Positions 25,620 to 34,984 of a stretch of 64,000 bases of DNA are shown piece by piece. This DNA is from Myroides fluvii. GTDB lineage: Bacteria > Bacteroidota > Bacteroidia > Flavobacteriales > Flavobacteriaceae. The notes under the pieces were generated by a model that saw only the letters and a list, made by a program, of their open reading frames with translations, did no database searches and was not told the origin of the DNA. The DNA is taken from assembly GCF_009792295.1 (NCBI RefSeq), contig NZ_CP039934.1, positions 578,501-642,500 on the forward strand, given 5' to 3'. The translations under genes were made by a program, and so were the position numbers. Every line of letters starts with the position of its first letter. Positions within the stretch are counted from its first letter, which is position 1.

Positions 25620-26645
25620 ATGATGAAGCATACATCAATCGATACGTTAAAGCAACTGATTCGTGTACCAGCAAAAGCCTTTTCTATTATTCCTCATCGC
25701 AATCCCGATGGTGATGCTATTGGCTCTTGTTTAGGTTTATATCACGTATTAAAACAACTGGGACATAAGGTAGATATTATTTCACCCAACGAATACCCTA
25801 ACTTTTTGGCTTGGATGCCTGGAACTGCAAATATCAAAATCTACGATTTTAATAAAACTGCAGGTCAACATATCCTGAAAAATAGCGACTGTATTTTTAC
25901 ACTAGATTTCAACATTTTATCGCGAACAGGTGATGAAATGGGTGCTTTTTTAGCGAGTTTACCCAATGATTTTGTGATGATTGACCATCATCAAATGCCA
26001 GGAGATTACGCTAAACTCACCTTTTCGGATACGTCTTTTGGTTCTACTTGTGAATTGCTGTATTCTCTTTTAGAACAAATGGAAATGACTGACCTAGTAC
26101 AGCAAGAAGCTGCTACTTGTATTTATACTGGAATTGTGACCGACTCTGGTTCATTTAGATTTCCTAAAACTACAGCAAAAACGCATCAAGTTGTTGCGGC
26201 GTTAATAGACAAGGGAATTGATAATCCAAAAATTCACCATTCACTTTTTGACAATAGTTCCTTCAACCGACTACAGTTGATGGGAAGAGCCTTACAAAAT
26301 CTGCATTTAATTCCCAACACACAATCTTCTTACCTTTATTTAAACGATGAAGATTTGCGCGAATTTACGCATCAAAAAGGGGATACGGAGGGCTTAGTTA
26401 ATTACGGCCTCTCAATTAGCGGTATCGATTTAACGGCTTTTTTCATTGAACGAAAAGAAGAAGGAATCATCAAGATTTCTTTCCGTTCATCTGGAAATTT
26501 AGACGTCAATTTATTTGCTCGCACCTATTTTGAAGGTGGTGGACATATCAATGCTGCTGGCGGCAAATCCTTGCTATCCTTAGAGAAAACGATTGAGCGT
26601 TATGTCGAAATTGTAAACAACCACAAACAGGACTTTTATGTTTAA
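25620..26645 (+). CDS. nrnA: NrnA-like DHH/DHHA1 phosphoesterase
   Basis: 341 residues. DGDAIGSCLG and the DHH motif in MIDHHQMPGDY mark the catalytic domain; the C-terminal DHHA1 motif is GGGHINAAGG. NrnA proteins degrade very short RNAs and dephosphorylate pAp. The gene overlaps gldI by 8 bases and heads a three-gene unit. Confidence 0.9.
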   Translation: MMKHTSIDTLKQLIRVPAKAFSIIPHRNPDGDAIGSCLGLYHVLKQLGHKVDIISPNEYPNFLAWMPGTANIKIYDFNKTAGQHILKNSDCIFTLDFNILSRTGDEMGAFLASLPNDFVMIDHHQMPGDYAKLTFSDTSFGSTCELLYSLLEQMEMTDLVQQEAATCIYTGIVTDSGSFRFPKTTAKTHQVVAALIDKGIDNPKIHHSLFDNSSFNRLQLMGRALQNLHLIPNTQSSYLYLNDEDLREFTHQKGDTEGLVNYGLSISGIDLTAFFIERKEEGIIKISFRSSGNLDVNLFARTYFEGGGHINAAGGKSLLSLEKTIERYVEIVNNHKQDFYV

Positions 26646-27189
26646 CTATCGCTTTTGTTTCACATTTCTTACCTGCGTATTGCTCTTGACAAGTTGTCAA
26701 GAAAAAGAAGACGCTCGAAAACCTATTTCAAACTCTAGATCCGTAGAAACCAAGCTTTCTATTGATCGTAATATTGAACTAAGAGAGAGTGAAGAAGACA
26801 TTTTTACCAAATACCGAGCAAGCGATGTAGACAATACTTACATCCACTCCAATACGGGATTTTGGTTTGCTTATTTAAAACGAGCGGTTAAAGATTCTAC
26901 CTTAGCTAAAAAAAGCGATATCGTTCAATATACGTATGAAGTACGCCAAGTGAATGACAGTATTATCTATACGCAGAAAGAAATTGGCTCCTTGACGTAT
27001 CAAGTCGACGAGGAGGATATTTTACCTGTTTTACGCCACAGCCTTAAAATTTTAAAGCCCACAGAAAGCATTAAAGTTTTAACCCCCTCTAGCTTAGCTT
27101 ATAGCTATTTAGGAGATCAAAAGGCTATTGCAAAAAACCAACCCTTAATTTTCATTATTTCACTGGAATCAATCAAAAAATCTAATTAA
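26638..27189 (+). CDS. gldI: GldI-like FKBP-type lipoprotein
   Basis: 183 residues. Lipoprotein signal ends LLLTSC (Cys20). A degenerate FKBP-like fold follows (YTYEVRQVNDSIIYTQKEIGSLTYQVDEEDILPVLRHSLKILKPTESIKVLTPSSLAYSYLG). GldI is required for gliding and type IX secretion in Flavobacterium johnsoniae, and its gene lies with the same partners in relatives. Several FKBP active-site residues look replaced, so catalysis is uncertain. Confidence 0.82.
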   Translation: MFNYRFCFTFLTCVLLLTSCQEKEDARKPISNSRSVETKLSIDRNIELRESEEDIFTKYRASDVDNTYIHSNTGFWFAYLKRAVKDSTLAKKSDIVQYTYEVRQVNDSIIYTQKEIGSLTYQVDEEDILPVLRHSLKILKPTESIKVLTPSSLAYSYLGDQKAIAKNQPLIFIISLESIKKSN

Positions 27190-27194
27190 TAAAA

Positions 27195-28283
27195 ATGAAA
27201 AAAATGACGAGTCTAATTTTAAGTTTAGTCGCTTTAGTGTCGTCTTGTACTACGCAAAAATCAGATTTACCTGATGGTTTGTACGCAGACATTAAAACAA
27301 ACAAAGGTCATATCATCGTGGAGTTAGCATATCAAAAAGCTCCTGTAACGGTTGCAAACTTTGTGAGTTTAGCTGAAGGGAAAAACCCTTTTGTTGATGA
27401 ACAATATAAAGGAAAGCAATATTACGATGGAATTAAATTTCACCGCGTGGAGAACGATTTCGTAATTCAGGGTGGAGATCCAACAGGAACAGGTGCTGGT
27501 GGACCTGGATTTGTATTTAAAGACGAGTTTTCTCCTGAATTGACTCATGACAAACCAGGAACATTATCCATGGCAAACAGTGGTCCATTTACCAATGGTA
27601 GCCAATTTTTCATTACCCATAAACCTACTCCATTCTTAGACAACAGACATTCTGTTTTCGGCTATACAGTAAAAGGAATGGATATAGTGAATAGCATCGT
27701 CAAAGATGACGTAATTGAAAGCGTAAAAATTATCCGTCAAGGAAAAGAGGCGAAAAAATTTGATGCTGTAAAAGTATTCAAAAACTACTTTGAAGAAGCG
27801 GCAAAAGAGAAAAAGCAAAAAGAAGATAAATTAGCAGATGCACAAAAAAAATACGCAGACCAATTTGCTGATTTAAAAGACAAAGCAACCAAACTAGACT
27901 CAGGATTATCGTATGTAATCATTGAAAAAGGGGCAGGTAAAAAACCAGTAATCAGCCAAGAAGTATTTGTTGATTATGCAGGTTTCTTTGAAAATGGCCT
28001 TTTATTTGATTCAAGCATTGTTTCTTTATTGAATGAATTTGATGCTTTTGATCAACGCAGAGCAGACATGAATGGATATGGTCCAATTCCTTTCAAATTT
28101 GGAGCTAAAACAGGATTAATCCCAGGTTTTATCGAAGGTATTGAGCAGATGAGTTTTGGAGATACAGCTATTATCTTTATCCCGTCTCATATGGCGTATG
28201 GCGAACGCGGCGTTGGCCCAATCCCACCAAATACAGACTTAGTGTTTCAGATGAAATTGTATGAAACTGCAGATAGAAAATAG
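27195..28283 (+). CDS. Lipoprotein peptidyl-prolyl isomerase with cyclophilin and FKBP domains
   Basis: 362 residues. Lipoprotein signal (LVSSC, Cys18). Residues ~28-185 are a cyclophilin domain (FHRVENDFVIQGGDPTGTG, NGSQFFIT, HSVFG). A charged helical linker (~200-235) leads to an FKBP domain (DYAGFFENGLLFDSS, LIPGFIEGIEQMSFGD, AYGERG). Two unrelated isomerase folds in one envelope protein suggest a folding factor. It lies 5 bases after gldI, so a role in folding exported or gliding proteins is inferred. Confidence 0.9.
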   Translation: MKKMTSLILSLVALVSSCTTQKSDLPDGLYADIKTNKGHIIVELAYQKAPVTVANFVSLAEGKNPFVDEQYKGKQYYDGIKFHRVENDFVIQGGDPTGTGAGGPGFVFKDEFSPELTHDKPGTLSMANSGPFTNGSQFFITHKPTPFLDNRHSVFGYTVKGMDIVNSIVKDDVIESVKIIRQGKEAKKFDAVKVFKNYFEEAAKEKKQKEDKLADAQKKYADQFADLKDKATKLDSGLSYVIIEKGAGKKPVISQEVFVDYAGFFENGLLFDSSIVSLLNEFDAFDQRRADMNGYGPIPFKFGAKTGLIPGFIEGIEQMSFGDTAIIFIPSHMAYGERGVGPIPPNTDLVFQMKLYETADRK

Positions 28284-28316
28284 TTATCAGTTATCGGTTA
28301 TGAGTTAACTCATAAC
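28283..28316. repeat. AGTTATC repeats and 20-bp palindrome
   Basis: After the PPIase stop come AGTTATCAGTTATCGGTTATG direct repeats, ending in a perfect palindrome at 28297-28316 (arms GTTATGAGTT/AACTCATAAC). Similar runs follow fumC. Confidence 0.5.
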
Positions 28317-28325
28317 AAATAAAAT

Positions 28326-28358
28326 AAAAAAATCCTCCGCTTTAGGGAGGATTTTTTT
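28326..28358. terminator. Bidirectional terminator
   Basis: AAAATCCTCC pairs with GGAGGATTTT with A and T runs on both sides; it serves the PPIase unit and the converging wbqC gene, whose stop codon it overlaps. Confidence 0.65.
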
Positions 28359-28983
28359 ATTTTATTTGTTGACGTTGTAAGTAATCAACAGCGCTTCTTC
28401 CTTCATTAAACAGCAAGTCCAAAATACTCAAGTTGTTTAAAAATCCATTTTTATCTTGAAAGACTTGAATGTAAGGCTCGAATTGATTTTCATCTTTCTT
28501 GCCATTAGCTAGTGTTCTAAAATCAAGTACATCAGCTGCAATTTCTTTGAGGTATTCTTCCGTTTTGCGGTATTTCCAATCTACGCCTAAGCAATCTGTG
28601 ATGATTTCGTGAATCTCTAAATTAAGATCCAGCATATACTTATGGTGTTTCTCAAAAATAGGGCGAATGTCATCTTCAAAATACTCAAAGTAAGGCGAGG
28701 TGCGATAAGCCGCTTCTAAGCTCTTAAAGTGTTGCTTTTGCCATCCAAAGGCATATTCAATTTCAACCTCTTTAAATTTTTGATTTACTCCTTCTTTCGT
28801 GTGCTTGATGGGAATATTCAACATTTGAATGCCATTGGCACTGTGAATGTACATTCTATTTCTATTGGTTTGCTTTTGAAAGTTATCTTCTACCTCAAAA
28901 ACAAGCTCCTTTGCTTGCGCCATCGCTACATAGTGACTTATAGAAGGGAAATAAGTTGGATGTAGTATAATTGTATTCGACAT
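28357..28983 (-). CDS. WbqC family protein
   Basis: 208 residues. HPTYFPSISHYVAMAQ at the start and NRMYIHSANGIQMLNIPI are family signatures; a later LEAAYRTSPYFEYFEDDI is also typical. WbqC-like proteins occur in polysaccharide clusters and are of unproven activity. It lies 2 bases after lepB and is co-transcribed with it. Confidence 0.85.
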   Translation of the reverse strand: MSNTIILHPTYFPSISHYVAMAQAKELVFEVEDNFQKQTNRNRMYIHSANGIQMLNIPIKHTKEGVNQKFKEVEIEYAFGWQKQHFKSLEAAYRTSPYFEYFEDDIRPIFEKHHKYMLDLNLEIHEIITDCLGVDWKYRKTEEYLKEIAADVLDFRTLANGKKDENQFEPYIQVFQDKNGFLNNLSILDLLFNEGRSAVDYLQRQQIK

Positions 28984-28985
28984 TA

Positions 28986-30572
28986 TTAAAACTTAGAATT
29001 CTTTTTTTCTTTTCTTCTCTTGTATAAACTATATCCTCCCCATCCTACTAAAATTACTGCAAAATAAGGGAAATAAGACACTTGTTCTCCATTTCCATTT
29101 ACCGTAATAAACATTCGTTCCCAACGGATTTTATCAAAAGCTTTAGACCACGGAATCGCTTGATCCAAACTCATCCATACAAAAACAGGTTTACCTACAA
29201 TGTGATCTTCTGGTACAAATCCCCAAATTCTACTATCTTCAGAATTATCACGATTATCCCCCATCATGAAGTAATAATCTTGCTTGAAGGTATATTGGTT
29301 TGTCGCTTGTCCATTGATATAGATTTGACCATCTTTTACGTCCAATACATTTCCTTCGTATACACGAATAACGCGTTTATACATCGGTAAATTCTCTTCC
29401 GTTAAGATGATGTTTTCCCCTTTTGCAGGAATGTGAATAGGTCCTAGGTTATTTTCAGTCCACATTGGTTGGTTGTAAGGAAAAATATAGTTTTTCACTG
29501 GTCTTAAGCTAGGAAGTTCCTTCTCACCTGGGCTTTTATGTATCGCTTTTACTCCACTAAAAGTTTTCAGGTATTGAATATCTGCATCCGTTAAAGATCG
29601 AAAGTAAACGCCATATTGTGGACGCTCGACATAAGTTACGAAATCACTTATTTTTCTATCTTTAATAATTGCCCTTAAATCAAGTGTACCATCAGTCTCT
29701 ACTAAATAACTATATTGAATTTTTGCTCTATCGTTGAGTTGTAATTCTTTGTCGTTGATAAACACGATTCCGTCGCGTACAGATAAGTTCTCACCCGGCA
29801 ACCCAACTGCGCGTTTTACATAGTTTGTCTTTTTATCGATTGGCTTGATAACACCTGGTCGTTTCACGGGGTCATTAAACTTGTAAATGGTATCCACAGG
29901 CCAGTTAAAAACAACAATATCATTGTGTTGTACTTTCTGGAATCCAGGTAATCTAAAATAGGGTAAATGAGGTTCTGATAAATAAGACTTCTTAGAAGTA
30001 TAAGGAATCGTATCGTGAACCATGGGCAAAGCAACCGTTGTCATCGGCGTTCTTGCTCCATAGTGAAACTTACTTACAAATAAGAAATCTCCCACCATTA
30101 ATGTCTTCTCTAAAGAGGATGTTGGAATCGTATAGGGTTGAATGGCATACGTATGAATAACGGTAGCGACAACCACTGCAAACAAAATAGAGTTTACAAA
30201 TTCTCCTGATTCTGTTTCTGGTTTTAGCGATCGGTTTTCTCGGTAGTGTACATCACCCACATAGTTAATGTACGCCACGTATAACCCCAAAGTTAAGACA
30301 CCTAAAATCGTATCAACTGTTGATTTTTTCCCGAAACTTCGCAATGTTTCCACCCAAACAACAGGAATCATAATCAAGTTTACAATTGGAATAAACAATA
30401 GAATTACCCACCACCAAGGGCGATTGATAATTTTCATTAATACTACGCCATTATATACTGGAACAGCGGCTTCCCATGCTTTTCTTCCTGCTTTTACATA
30501 TAATTTCCAAGTTCCTATAAAGTGAATCACTTGGATCAACAGGAAAAAAATAAACCATTGTGCTATTGTCAT
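28986..30572 (-). CDS. lepB: Signal peptidase I
   Basis: 528 residues, nearly twice the E. coli type, as usual in Flavobacteria. Three N-terminal membrane segments, then the catalytic Ser in IPTSSLEKTL (Ser153), an extended insert, the Lys region NYVKRAVGLPGENLSV, MMGDNRDNSEDSRIWGFVP, and a final membrane segment. It cleaves signal peptides of exported proteins at the outer face of the inner membrane. Confidence 0.95.
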   Translation of the reverse strand: MTIAQWFIFFLLIQVIHFIGTWKLYVKAGRKAWEAAVPVYNGVVLMKIINRPWWWVILLFIPIVNLIMIPVVWVETLRSFGKKSTVDTILGVLTLGLYVAYINYVGDVHYRENRSLKPETESGEFVNSILFAVVVATVIHTYAIQPYTIPTSSLEKTLMVGDFLFVSKFHYGARTPMTTVALPMVHDTIPYTSKKSYLSEPHLPYFRLPGFQKVQHNDIVVFNWPVDTIYKFNDPVKRPGVIKPIDKKTNYVKRAVGLPGENLSVRDGIVFINDKELQLNDRAKIQYSYLVETDGTLDLRAIIKDRKISDFVTYVERPQYGVYFRSLTDADIQYLKTFSGVKAIHKSPGEKELPSLRPVKNYIFPYNQPMWTENNLGPIHIPAKGENIILTEENLPMYKRVIRVYEGNVLDVKDGQIYINGQATNQYTFKQDYYFMMGDNRDNSEDSRIWGFVPEDHIVGKPVFVWMSLDQAIPWSKAFDKIRWERMFITVNGNGEQVSYFPYFAVILVGWGGYSLYKRRKEKKNSKF

Positions 30573-30603
30573 ACTTTTTTATTTTTTTAGAATCCCAATT
30601 TAC

Positions 30604-31311
30604 TTATTTTTTCAAATTAAGTACGTCTTTCATTGAGAAAATACCTTTTTTATCTTTAATCCACTCTGCTGCGATGACAGCCCCTAAGGCAAATCCTTCG
30701 CGATTGTGAGCGGTGTGTTTAATTTCAATTTGATCGATGGTTGAGTCATAACACACGGTATGTGTTCCGGGCACTTGATCTTCTCTTACCGCATCAATGT
30801 GTATTTGCTTGTCTGTCGCTTGAGGGTCTAAGGTCCAGCTTTCATAACGAGAATTTGCTAAAATCCCCTCTGCTAAAGTGATTGCTGTTCCACTTGGCGC
30901 ATCTAATTTTTGTGTATGGTGAATTTCTTGCATGGAAACGTCATATTGCTCAAAATTTTTCATCATTTTGGCTAAGTAGTCGTTCAACTCAAAGAAAATA
31001 TTCACCCCTAAACTAAAGTTGGAACCATATAAGAAAGCGCTGTCCTTCATCTTACAAAAATCAACAATTTCACTATACTGTTCTAACCATCCAGTTGTTC
31101 CACATACAACGGGAACACGAGCCGTTAAAGCTTCTTGAATATTAGCAACAGCAACTGAAGGCACACTAAAGTCAATAGCCACATCGGCTAGTTCCAGGCT
31201 ACCTGTTACTTGTTCTCTCTGTTTGATATAGACAATTGAATGTCCTCTTTCGACGGCGATACGCTCAATGATTTTACCCATTTTGCCATAGCCTAATAAT
31301 GCAATATTCAT
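30604..31311 (-). CDS. dapB: 4-hydroxy-tetrahydrodipicolinate reductase
   Basis: 235 residues, shorter than the E. coli enzyme. The nucleotide-binding GYGKMGKI, CGTTGW and the catalytic EIHHTQKLDAPSGTA segment are present. It carries out the NAD(P)H-dependent step of lysine and diaminopimelate synthesis in the cytoplasm. Fifth of a - strand unit parA-parB-DUF5683-dapB-lepB-wbqC. Confidence 0.95.
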   Translation of the reverse strand: MNIALLGYGKMGKIIERIAVERGHSIVYIKQREQVTGSLELADVAIDFSVPSVAVANIQEALTARVPVVCGTTGWLEQYSEIVDFCKMKDSAFLYGSNFSLGVNIFFELNDYLAKMMKNFEQYDVSMQEIHHTQKLDAPSGTAITLAEGILANSRYESWTLDPQATDKQIHIDAVREDQVPGTHTVCYDSTIDQIEIKHTAHNREGFALGAVIAAEWIKDKKGIFSMKDVLNLKK

Positions 31312-31325
31312 AAATTAGATTCAGA

Positions 31326-31922
31326 TTAAAAGCGATATTGTACATTAATCGCATATTGGTACTGCTGCTGTTGAATCAAACCTTTTTGATCTAATTCAAT
31401 TACGGGCTTGATGGTTAAGTTTTCGTTTACGTTGAATTGCATCAAATGCGCATCCACGTTCGCATCAACAATACTCAACACATAGAATCCAACAGCGATA
31501 ACAACAGATAAATCTCTATTTTTGCGATAGAAATTCTGTCCGTCTAGCAAACGTTGATCATCTAATCCTGCTAGGGTTTCATCCGTTTTATCTACTTTCC
31601 CTTGTAATCTATTTTTATATTCGTTTCGATAACGATCATAATTGCGTTGATTATCCGCCCAAAAGTAAACGGGAATTCCAATTCCAGCATAAACGAGTGG
31701 AACCTTCCAGTATTTTTTGTTGTAAATCTGTCCCAAACCAGGAACGATTGTAGTATAGAATGCGGCACGAGAGGGTGCGACAGGATCAAGAGGCTTATAT
31801 GCTGCCTCTTTCTTTCTTTTTTCTTTTTTACTCTCTTTGTCAATTCCGTCTTCTTCTTGTGCAAAACTTGTCACTTGAAAAAGCAAACTGAAAATCATTA
31901 TCAATAAAAATTTACTTCTCAC
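31326..31922 (-). CDS. DUF5683 family membrane protein
   Basis: 198 residues with a signal peptide (FSLLFQVTSFAQ). SRAAFYTTIVPGLGQIYNKKYWKVPLVYAGIGIPVYF is the DUF5683 core. Function unknown; the parB-DUF5683-dapB-lepB order is common in Flavobacteriaceae. Start overlaps the parB stop by one base. Confidence 0.8.
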   Translation of the reverse strand: MRSKFLLIMIFSLLFQVTSFAQEEDGIDKESKKEKRKKEAAYKPLDPVAPSRAAFYTTIVPGLGQIYNKKYWKVPLVYAGIGIPVYFWADNQRNYDRYRNEYKNRLQGKVDKTDETLAGLDDQRLLDGQNFYRKNRDLSVVIAVGFYVLSIVDANVDAHLMQFNVNENLTIKPVIELDQKGLIQQQQYQYAINVQYRF

Positions 31923-32824
31923 TACTTTTCTAAAAGTTTGATAATACGCTCTAAATCTTCTTCTGAGTAAAAAGGAATGGTGATTTTTCCTTTTCCGCTC
32001 TGGCTTGCCTTAATATCTACCTTTGCTCCAAAGAACTTGCCAAATGACTGTCTATACGTTTCTGGTACGACAGCTTGAGGTTTAGGCTGTGCTTTTACAC
32101 TTGCTTGTCCTTTATCACCTTCTTGATAGTTTTTCACCAAGGCTTCCGTTTCGCGAACAGATAAGTTTTCGGCGATAATTTTATGGTAAATATCCGTTTG
32201 TACGTCTAAATCATCAATAGTAATGATAGCTCTTCCGTGTCCCATTGTAATAAAACCATCTCGAATTCCGGTTTGTATGATTGGATCTAACCTCAGCAAA
32301 CGCAAATAGTTCGCAATGGTCGATCGCTTTTTACCTACACGATCACTGACTTGCTCTTGTGTTAAGCTAATTTCTTCCATCAAACGTTGATATGACATGG
32401 CAATCTCAATGGGGTCTAAATCATGGCGTTGGATATTTTCAACCAAAGCCATAACAAGCGAATCATTGTCGTTTGCGATGCGAATATAAGCAGGAATCGT
32501 GGATAAGCCAGCAATTTTAGAAGCTCTTAACCTTCTCTCCCCTGAAATTAACTGATATTTATTAAAATCAATTTTTCGAACCGTAATCGGCTGAATCACA
32601 CCTAGCTCACGAATACTACTTGCTAACTCTTGGAGAGACTCTTCATTAAAATTGGTACGAGGTTGAAAAGGATTAATCTCAATTGCTTCTAAATCCAATT
32701 CAATGATATTCCCTACAACTTTGTCTGCATTTGTATCGTCAATCGACTTGATATCGTTATCAGGATCTTTTAACAGCGCTGACAATCCTCTTCCTAAAGC
32801 TTGTTTTTTTATTGCTTTTGCCAT
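31922..32824 (-). CDS. parB: Chromosome-partitioning protein ParB
   Basis: 300 residues. ALGRGLSALL at the start, the CTPase-like ParB-N region (EINPFQPRTNFNEESLQELASSI, GERRLRA, ALVENIQR), a central helix-turn-helix (SLTQEQVSDRVGKKRSTIANYLRLLRL) and a dimerisation end. It loads on parS sites and works with ParA. A full parS palindrome was not seen in this window. Confidence 0.96.
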   Translation of the reverse strand: MAKAIKKQALGRGLSALLKDPDNDIKSIDDTNADKVVGNIIELDLEAIEINPFQPRTNFNEESLQELASSIRELGVIQPITVRKIDFNKYQLISGERRLRASKIAGLSTIPAYIRIANDNDSLVMALVENIQRHDLDPIEIAMSYQRLMEEISLTQEQVSDRVGKKRSTIANYLRLLRLDPIIQTGIRDGFITMGHGRAIITIDDLDVQTDIYHKIIAENLSVRETEALVKNYQEGDKGQASVKAQPKPQAVVPETYRQSFGKFFGAKVDIKASQSGKGKITIPFYSEEDLERIIKLLEK

Positions 32825-32848
32825 AGTTTATCTTTCCTCTCCTATTTT

Positions 32849-33613
32849 TTAGTGATTCTTTTTTACTATTTCCTCCGCTAAATTAATATAATTTGTAGCA
32901 CCTTTACTTGTTGCATCGTAATTTATGATACTTTCACCGAAACTTGGTGCTTCACTTAATTTCACATTGCGTTGAATAATGGTATCAAAAACCATGTCGT
33001 TGAAGTGCTTTTGCACCTCTTCTACTACTTGATTAGACAAACGCAAACGCGAATCATACATCGTCAACAACAGTCCTTCAATATCCAATTTAGGGTTGTG
33101 AATACGCTGTACACTTTTAATCGTATTCAATAGTTTACCCAATCCTTCTAGTGCGAAGTATTCACACTGAATCGGAATAATTACTGAGTCCGCAGCGGTC
33201 AATGCATTTAATGTCAACAATCCCAGCGAAGGAGCACAATCAATAATGATATAATCATATTTATCCTTAATTGACTGTAAGGCTTCTTTAAGCATATATT
33301 CCCTATTTTTCTTATCTACTAGTTCGATTTCAATCGCCACTAAATCAATATGAGCTGGAATTAAATATACATTGGGGGCTGTGCAATCAACTACAGCTTC
33401 AGCAGGAGTACAGCTGTGTTCTAGAACTTCATACGTCCCTACTTCAACAGCATCTACATCCACACCTAAACCAGAAGTAGCATTAGCCTGAGGATCGGCA
33501 TCAATCAACAATACCTTTCTTTCAAGTGCTCCTAACGAAGCAGCTAAATTCACAGAAGTCGTTGTTTTACCAACTCCACCCTTCTGATTTGCAACAGCTA
33601 TAATTTTCCCCAT
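32849..33613 (-). CDS. parA: Chromosome-partitioning ATPase ParA/Soj
   Basis: 254 residues without an N-terminal DNA-binding domain. The deviant Walker A KGGVGKTT, Walker A' DPQANATSG and DCAPSLGLLT are all intact. It pairs with ParB 24 bases downstream to segregate the origin region. Confidence 0.96.
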   Translation of the reverse strand: MGKIIAVANQKGGVGKTTTSVNLAASLGALERKVLLIDADPQANATSGLGVDVDAVEVGTYEVLEHSCTPAEAVVDCTAPNVYLIPAHIDLVAIEIELVDKKNREYMLKEALQSIKDKYDYIIIDCAPSLGLLTLNALTAADSVIIPIQCEYFALEGLGKLLNTIKSVQRIHNPKLDIEGLLLTMYDSRLRLSNQVVEEVQKHFNDMVFDTIIQRNVKLSEAPSFGESIINYDATSKGATNYINLAEEIVKKNH

Positions 33614-33711
33614 TTTTTTCGTATCAAAAATTTTTTGAGTGGTAAAAATACAATTAATTATCTGTATATAAAATCTATTTTATTAACATTCTCAATTGAT
33701 AACCTTGAATT

Positions 33712-33757
33712 AAAAAAAGGGTAATCTCTTATTATACAAAAGAATACCCTTTTTTTT
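33712..33757 (-). terminator. Terminator of the SDR gene
   Basis: AAAAAAAGGGTA pairs with TACCCTTTTTTT around a 21-base loop, 20 bases beyond the SDR stop. Confidence 0.5.
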
Positions 33758-33776
33758 ACTTATTTTATTTGCAGCT

Positions 33777-34649
33777 TTATTTCTTGCGTGCACTCGCTTC
33801 CAATTGATCCCACATGGCTTCTGGAATCTGATCGAGCATATTAAACTCTCCCGCACCTTGCAGCCATTCCCCTCCGTCAATGGTAATAACTTCTCCATTG
33901 ATATAACTAGAAAAATCGGAAATTAAGTAAGCGGCTAAATTAGCAAGTTCCTGATGCTCACCTACTCTGCGCAATGGGATCTTCTTCGTTAGGTCAAATT
34001 TCTCTTTTAAATCACCTGGCAACAGGCGATCCCAAGCTCCTTTTGTTGGAAAAGGTCCTGGCGCAATGGCATTGAAACGCATGCCATATTTTGCCCATTC
34101 GACAGCCAAACTTCTCGTCATGGCCAACACCCCAGCTTTTGCCACAGCAGAGGGTACAACATAAGCCGATCCAGTCCACGCATAGGTGGTGGTAATATTT
34201 AATACAACGGTATTGCGTTGTTTTTGTTCAATCCAGTGTTTTCCTAAAACCAAGGTACAGTTTTTCGTTCCCTTTAATACGATATCAACAATGGTATCAA
34301 AAGCATTTGAAGACAATCTTTCTGTTGGTGAAATAAAATTTCCCGCAGCATTGTTGAGTAAGACATCTACTCTTCCCCATTTCTCCAATACTGCTTGCAG
34401 CATTTGCTCAACTTGGTCATAGTGTCGCACATCACAACTCACAGGGAAGCACTCTCCTCCTGTTTGTTCTTCTAACTCTTTGGCTGTTTGCTGTAATTTA
34501 TCTAAATCACGAGAAGTAATCACGACTTTCGCTCCAATCTCCATAAAATACGCAGACATGGATTTTCCCAAACCACTTCCTCCTCCTGTAACAATAACGA
34601 CTTTATCTTTTAATGCCGTTGGTGGCAACATTTTTTCGGTATAACTCAT
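33777..34649 (-). CDS. Short-chain dehydrogenase (2,4-dienoyl-CoA reductase-like)
   Basis: 290 residues. Rossmann TGGGSGLGKSMS, NNAAGNF and FNAIAPGPFPTKGAWDRL motifs; the catalytic Tyr of the usual YxxxK is replaced by the 2,4-dienoyl-CoA reductase pattern (SAVAKAGV with Lys). The length and GPFPT resemble FadH-like/DECR proteins acting on unsaturated acyl-CoA. Substrate inferred from similarity only. Confidence 0.85.
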   Translation of the reverse strand: MSYTEKMLPPTALKDKVVIVTGGGSGLGKSMSAYFMEIGAKVVITSRDLDKLQQTAKELEEQTGGECFPVSCDVRHYDQVEQMLQAVLEKWGRVDVLLNNAAGNFISPTERLSSNAFDTIVDIVLKGTKNCTLVLGKHWIEQKQRNTVVLNITTTYAWTGSAYVVPSAVAKAGVLAMTRSLAVEWAKYGMRFNAIAPGPFPTKGAWDRLLPGDLKEKFDLTKKIPLRRVGEHQELANLAAYLISDFSSYINGEVITIDGGEWLQGAGEFNMLDQIPEAMWDQLEASARKK

Positions 34650-34735
34650 GGTGTTTTTTCTTTTTGATAATTCTTAAAGATACAAAAAAGGAAGTTGATT
34701 TTCTTTCCTCTCGATTTAAAAACTTTATTTTAAAG

Positions 34736-34955
34736 AGGGTGAGAGGGTGAGAGGGTGAGAGGGTGAGATGGTGAGGTGGTGAGGTGGTGAGAGGGTGAGG
34801 TGGTGAGAGATGGTGAGAGGGTGAGAGGGTGAGATGGTGAGATGGTGAGAGAGTGAGAGGGTGAGAGGGTGAGAGGGTGAGAGGGTGAGAGGGTGAGAGG
34901 GTGAGAGGGTGAGAGGGTGAGAGGGTGAGAGGGTGAGAGGGTGAGAGGGTGAGAT
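34736..34955. repeat. 8-bp G-rich microsatellite (GAGAGGGT)n, left part
   Basis: About 27 copies of GAGAGGGT with variants GAGATGGT and GAGGTGGT; the last twelve or so are uniform. On the + strand GGG occurs every 8 bases, matching the pattern needed for G-quadruplexes. An apparent reading frame through it on the - strand (SPSHPLTL repeats) is an artefact. The rest of the gap upstream to 34649 is plain AT-rich sequence. Confidence 0.85.
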
Positions 34956-34984
34956 TGAACGTCCCTAAATATGGTTGACCGTTT

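Noticed and set aside
32744..32762. Crp/Fnr-like word TTGATATCGTTATCA within parB
   Set aside because: It lies inside the coding region, has a longer spacer than the four promoter boxes, and no -7 element at the 33-bp distance.
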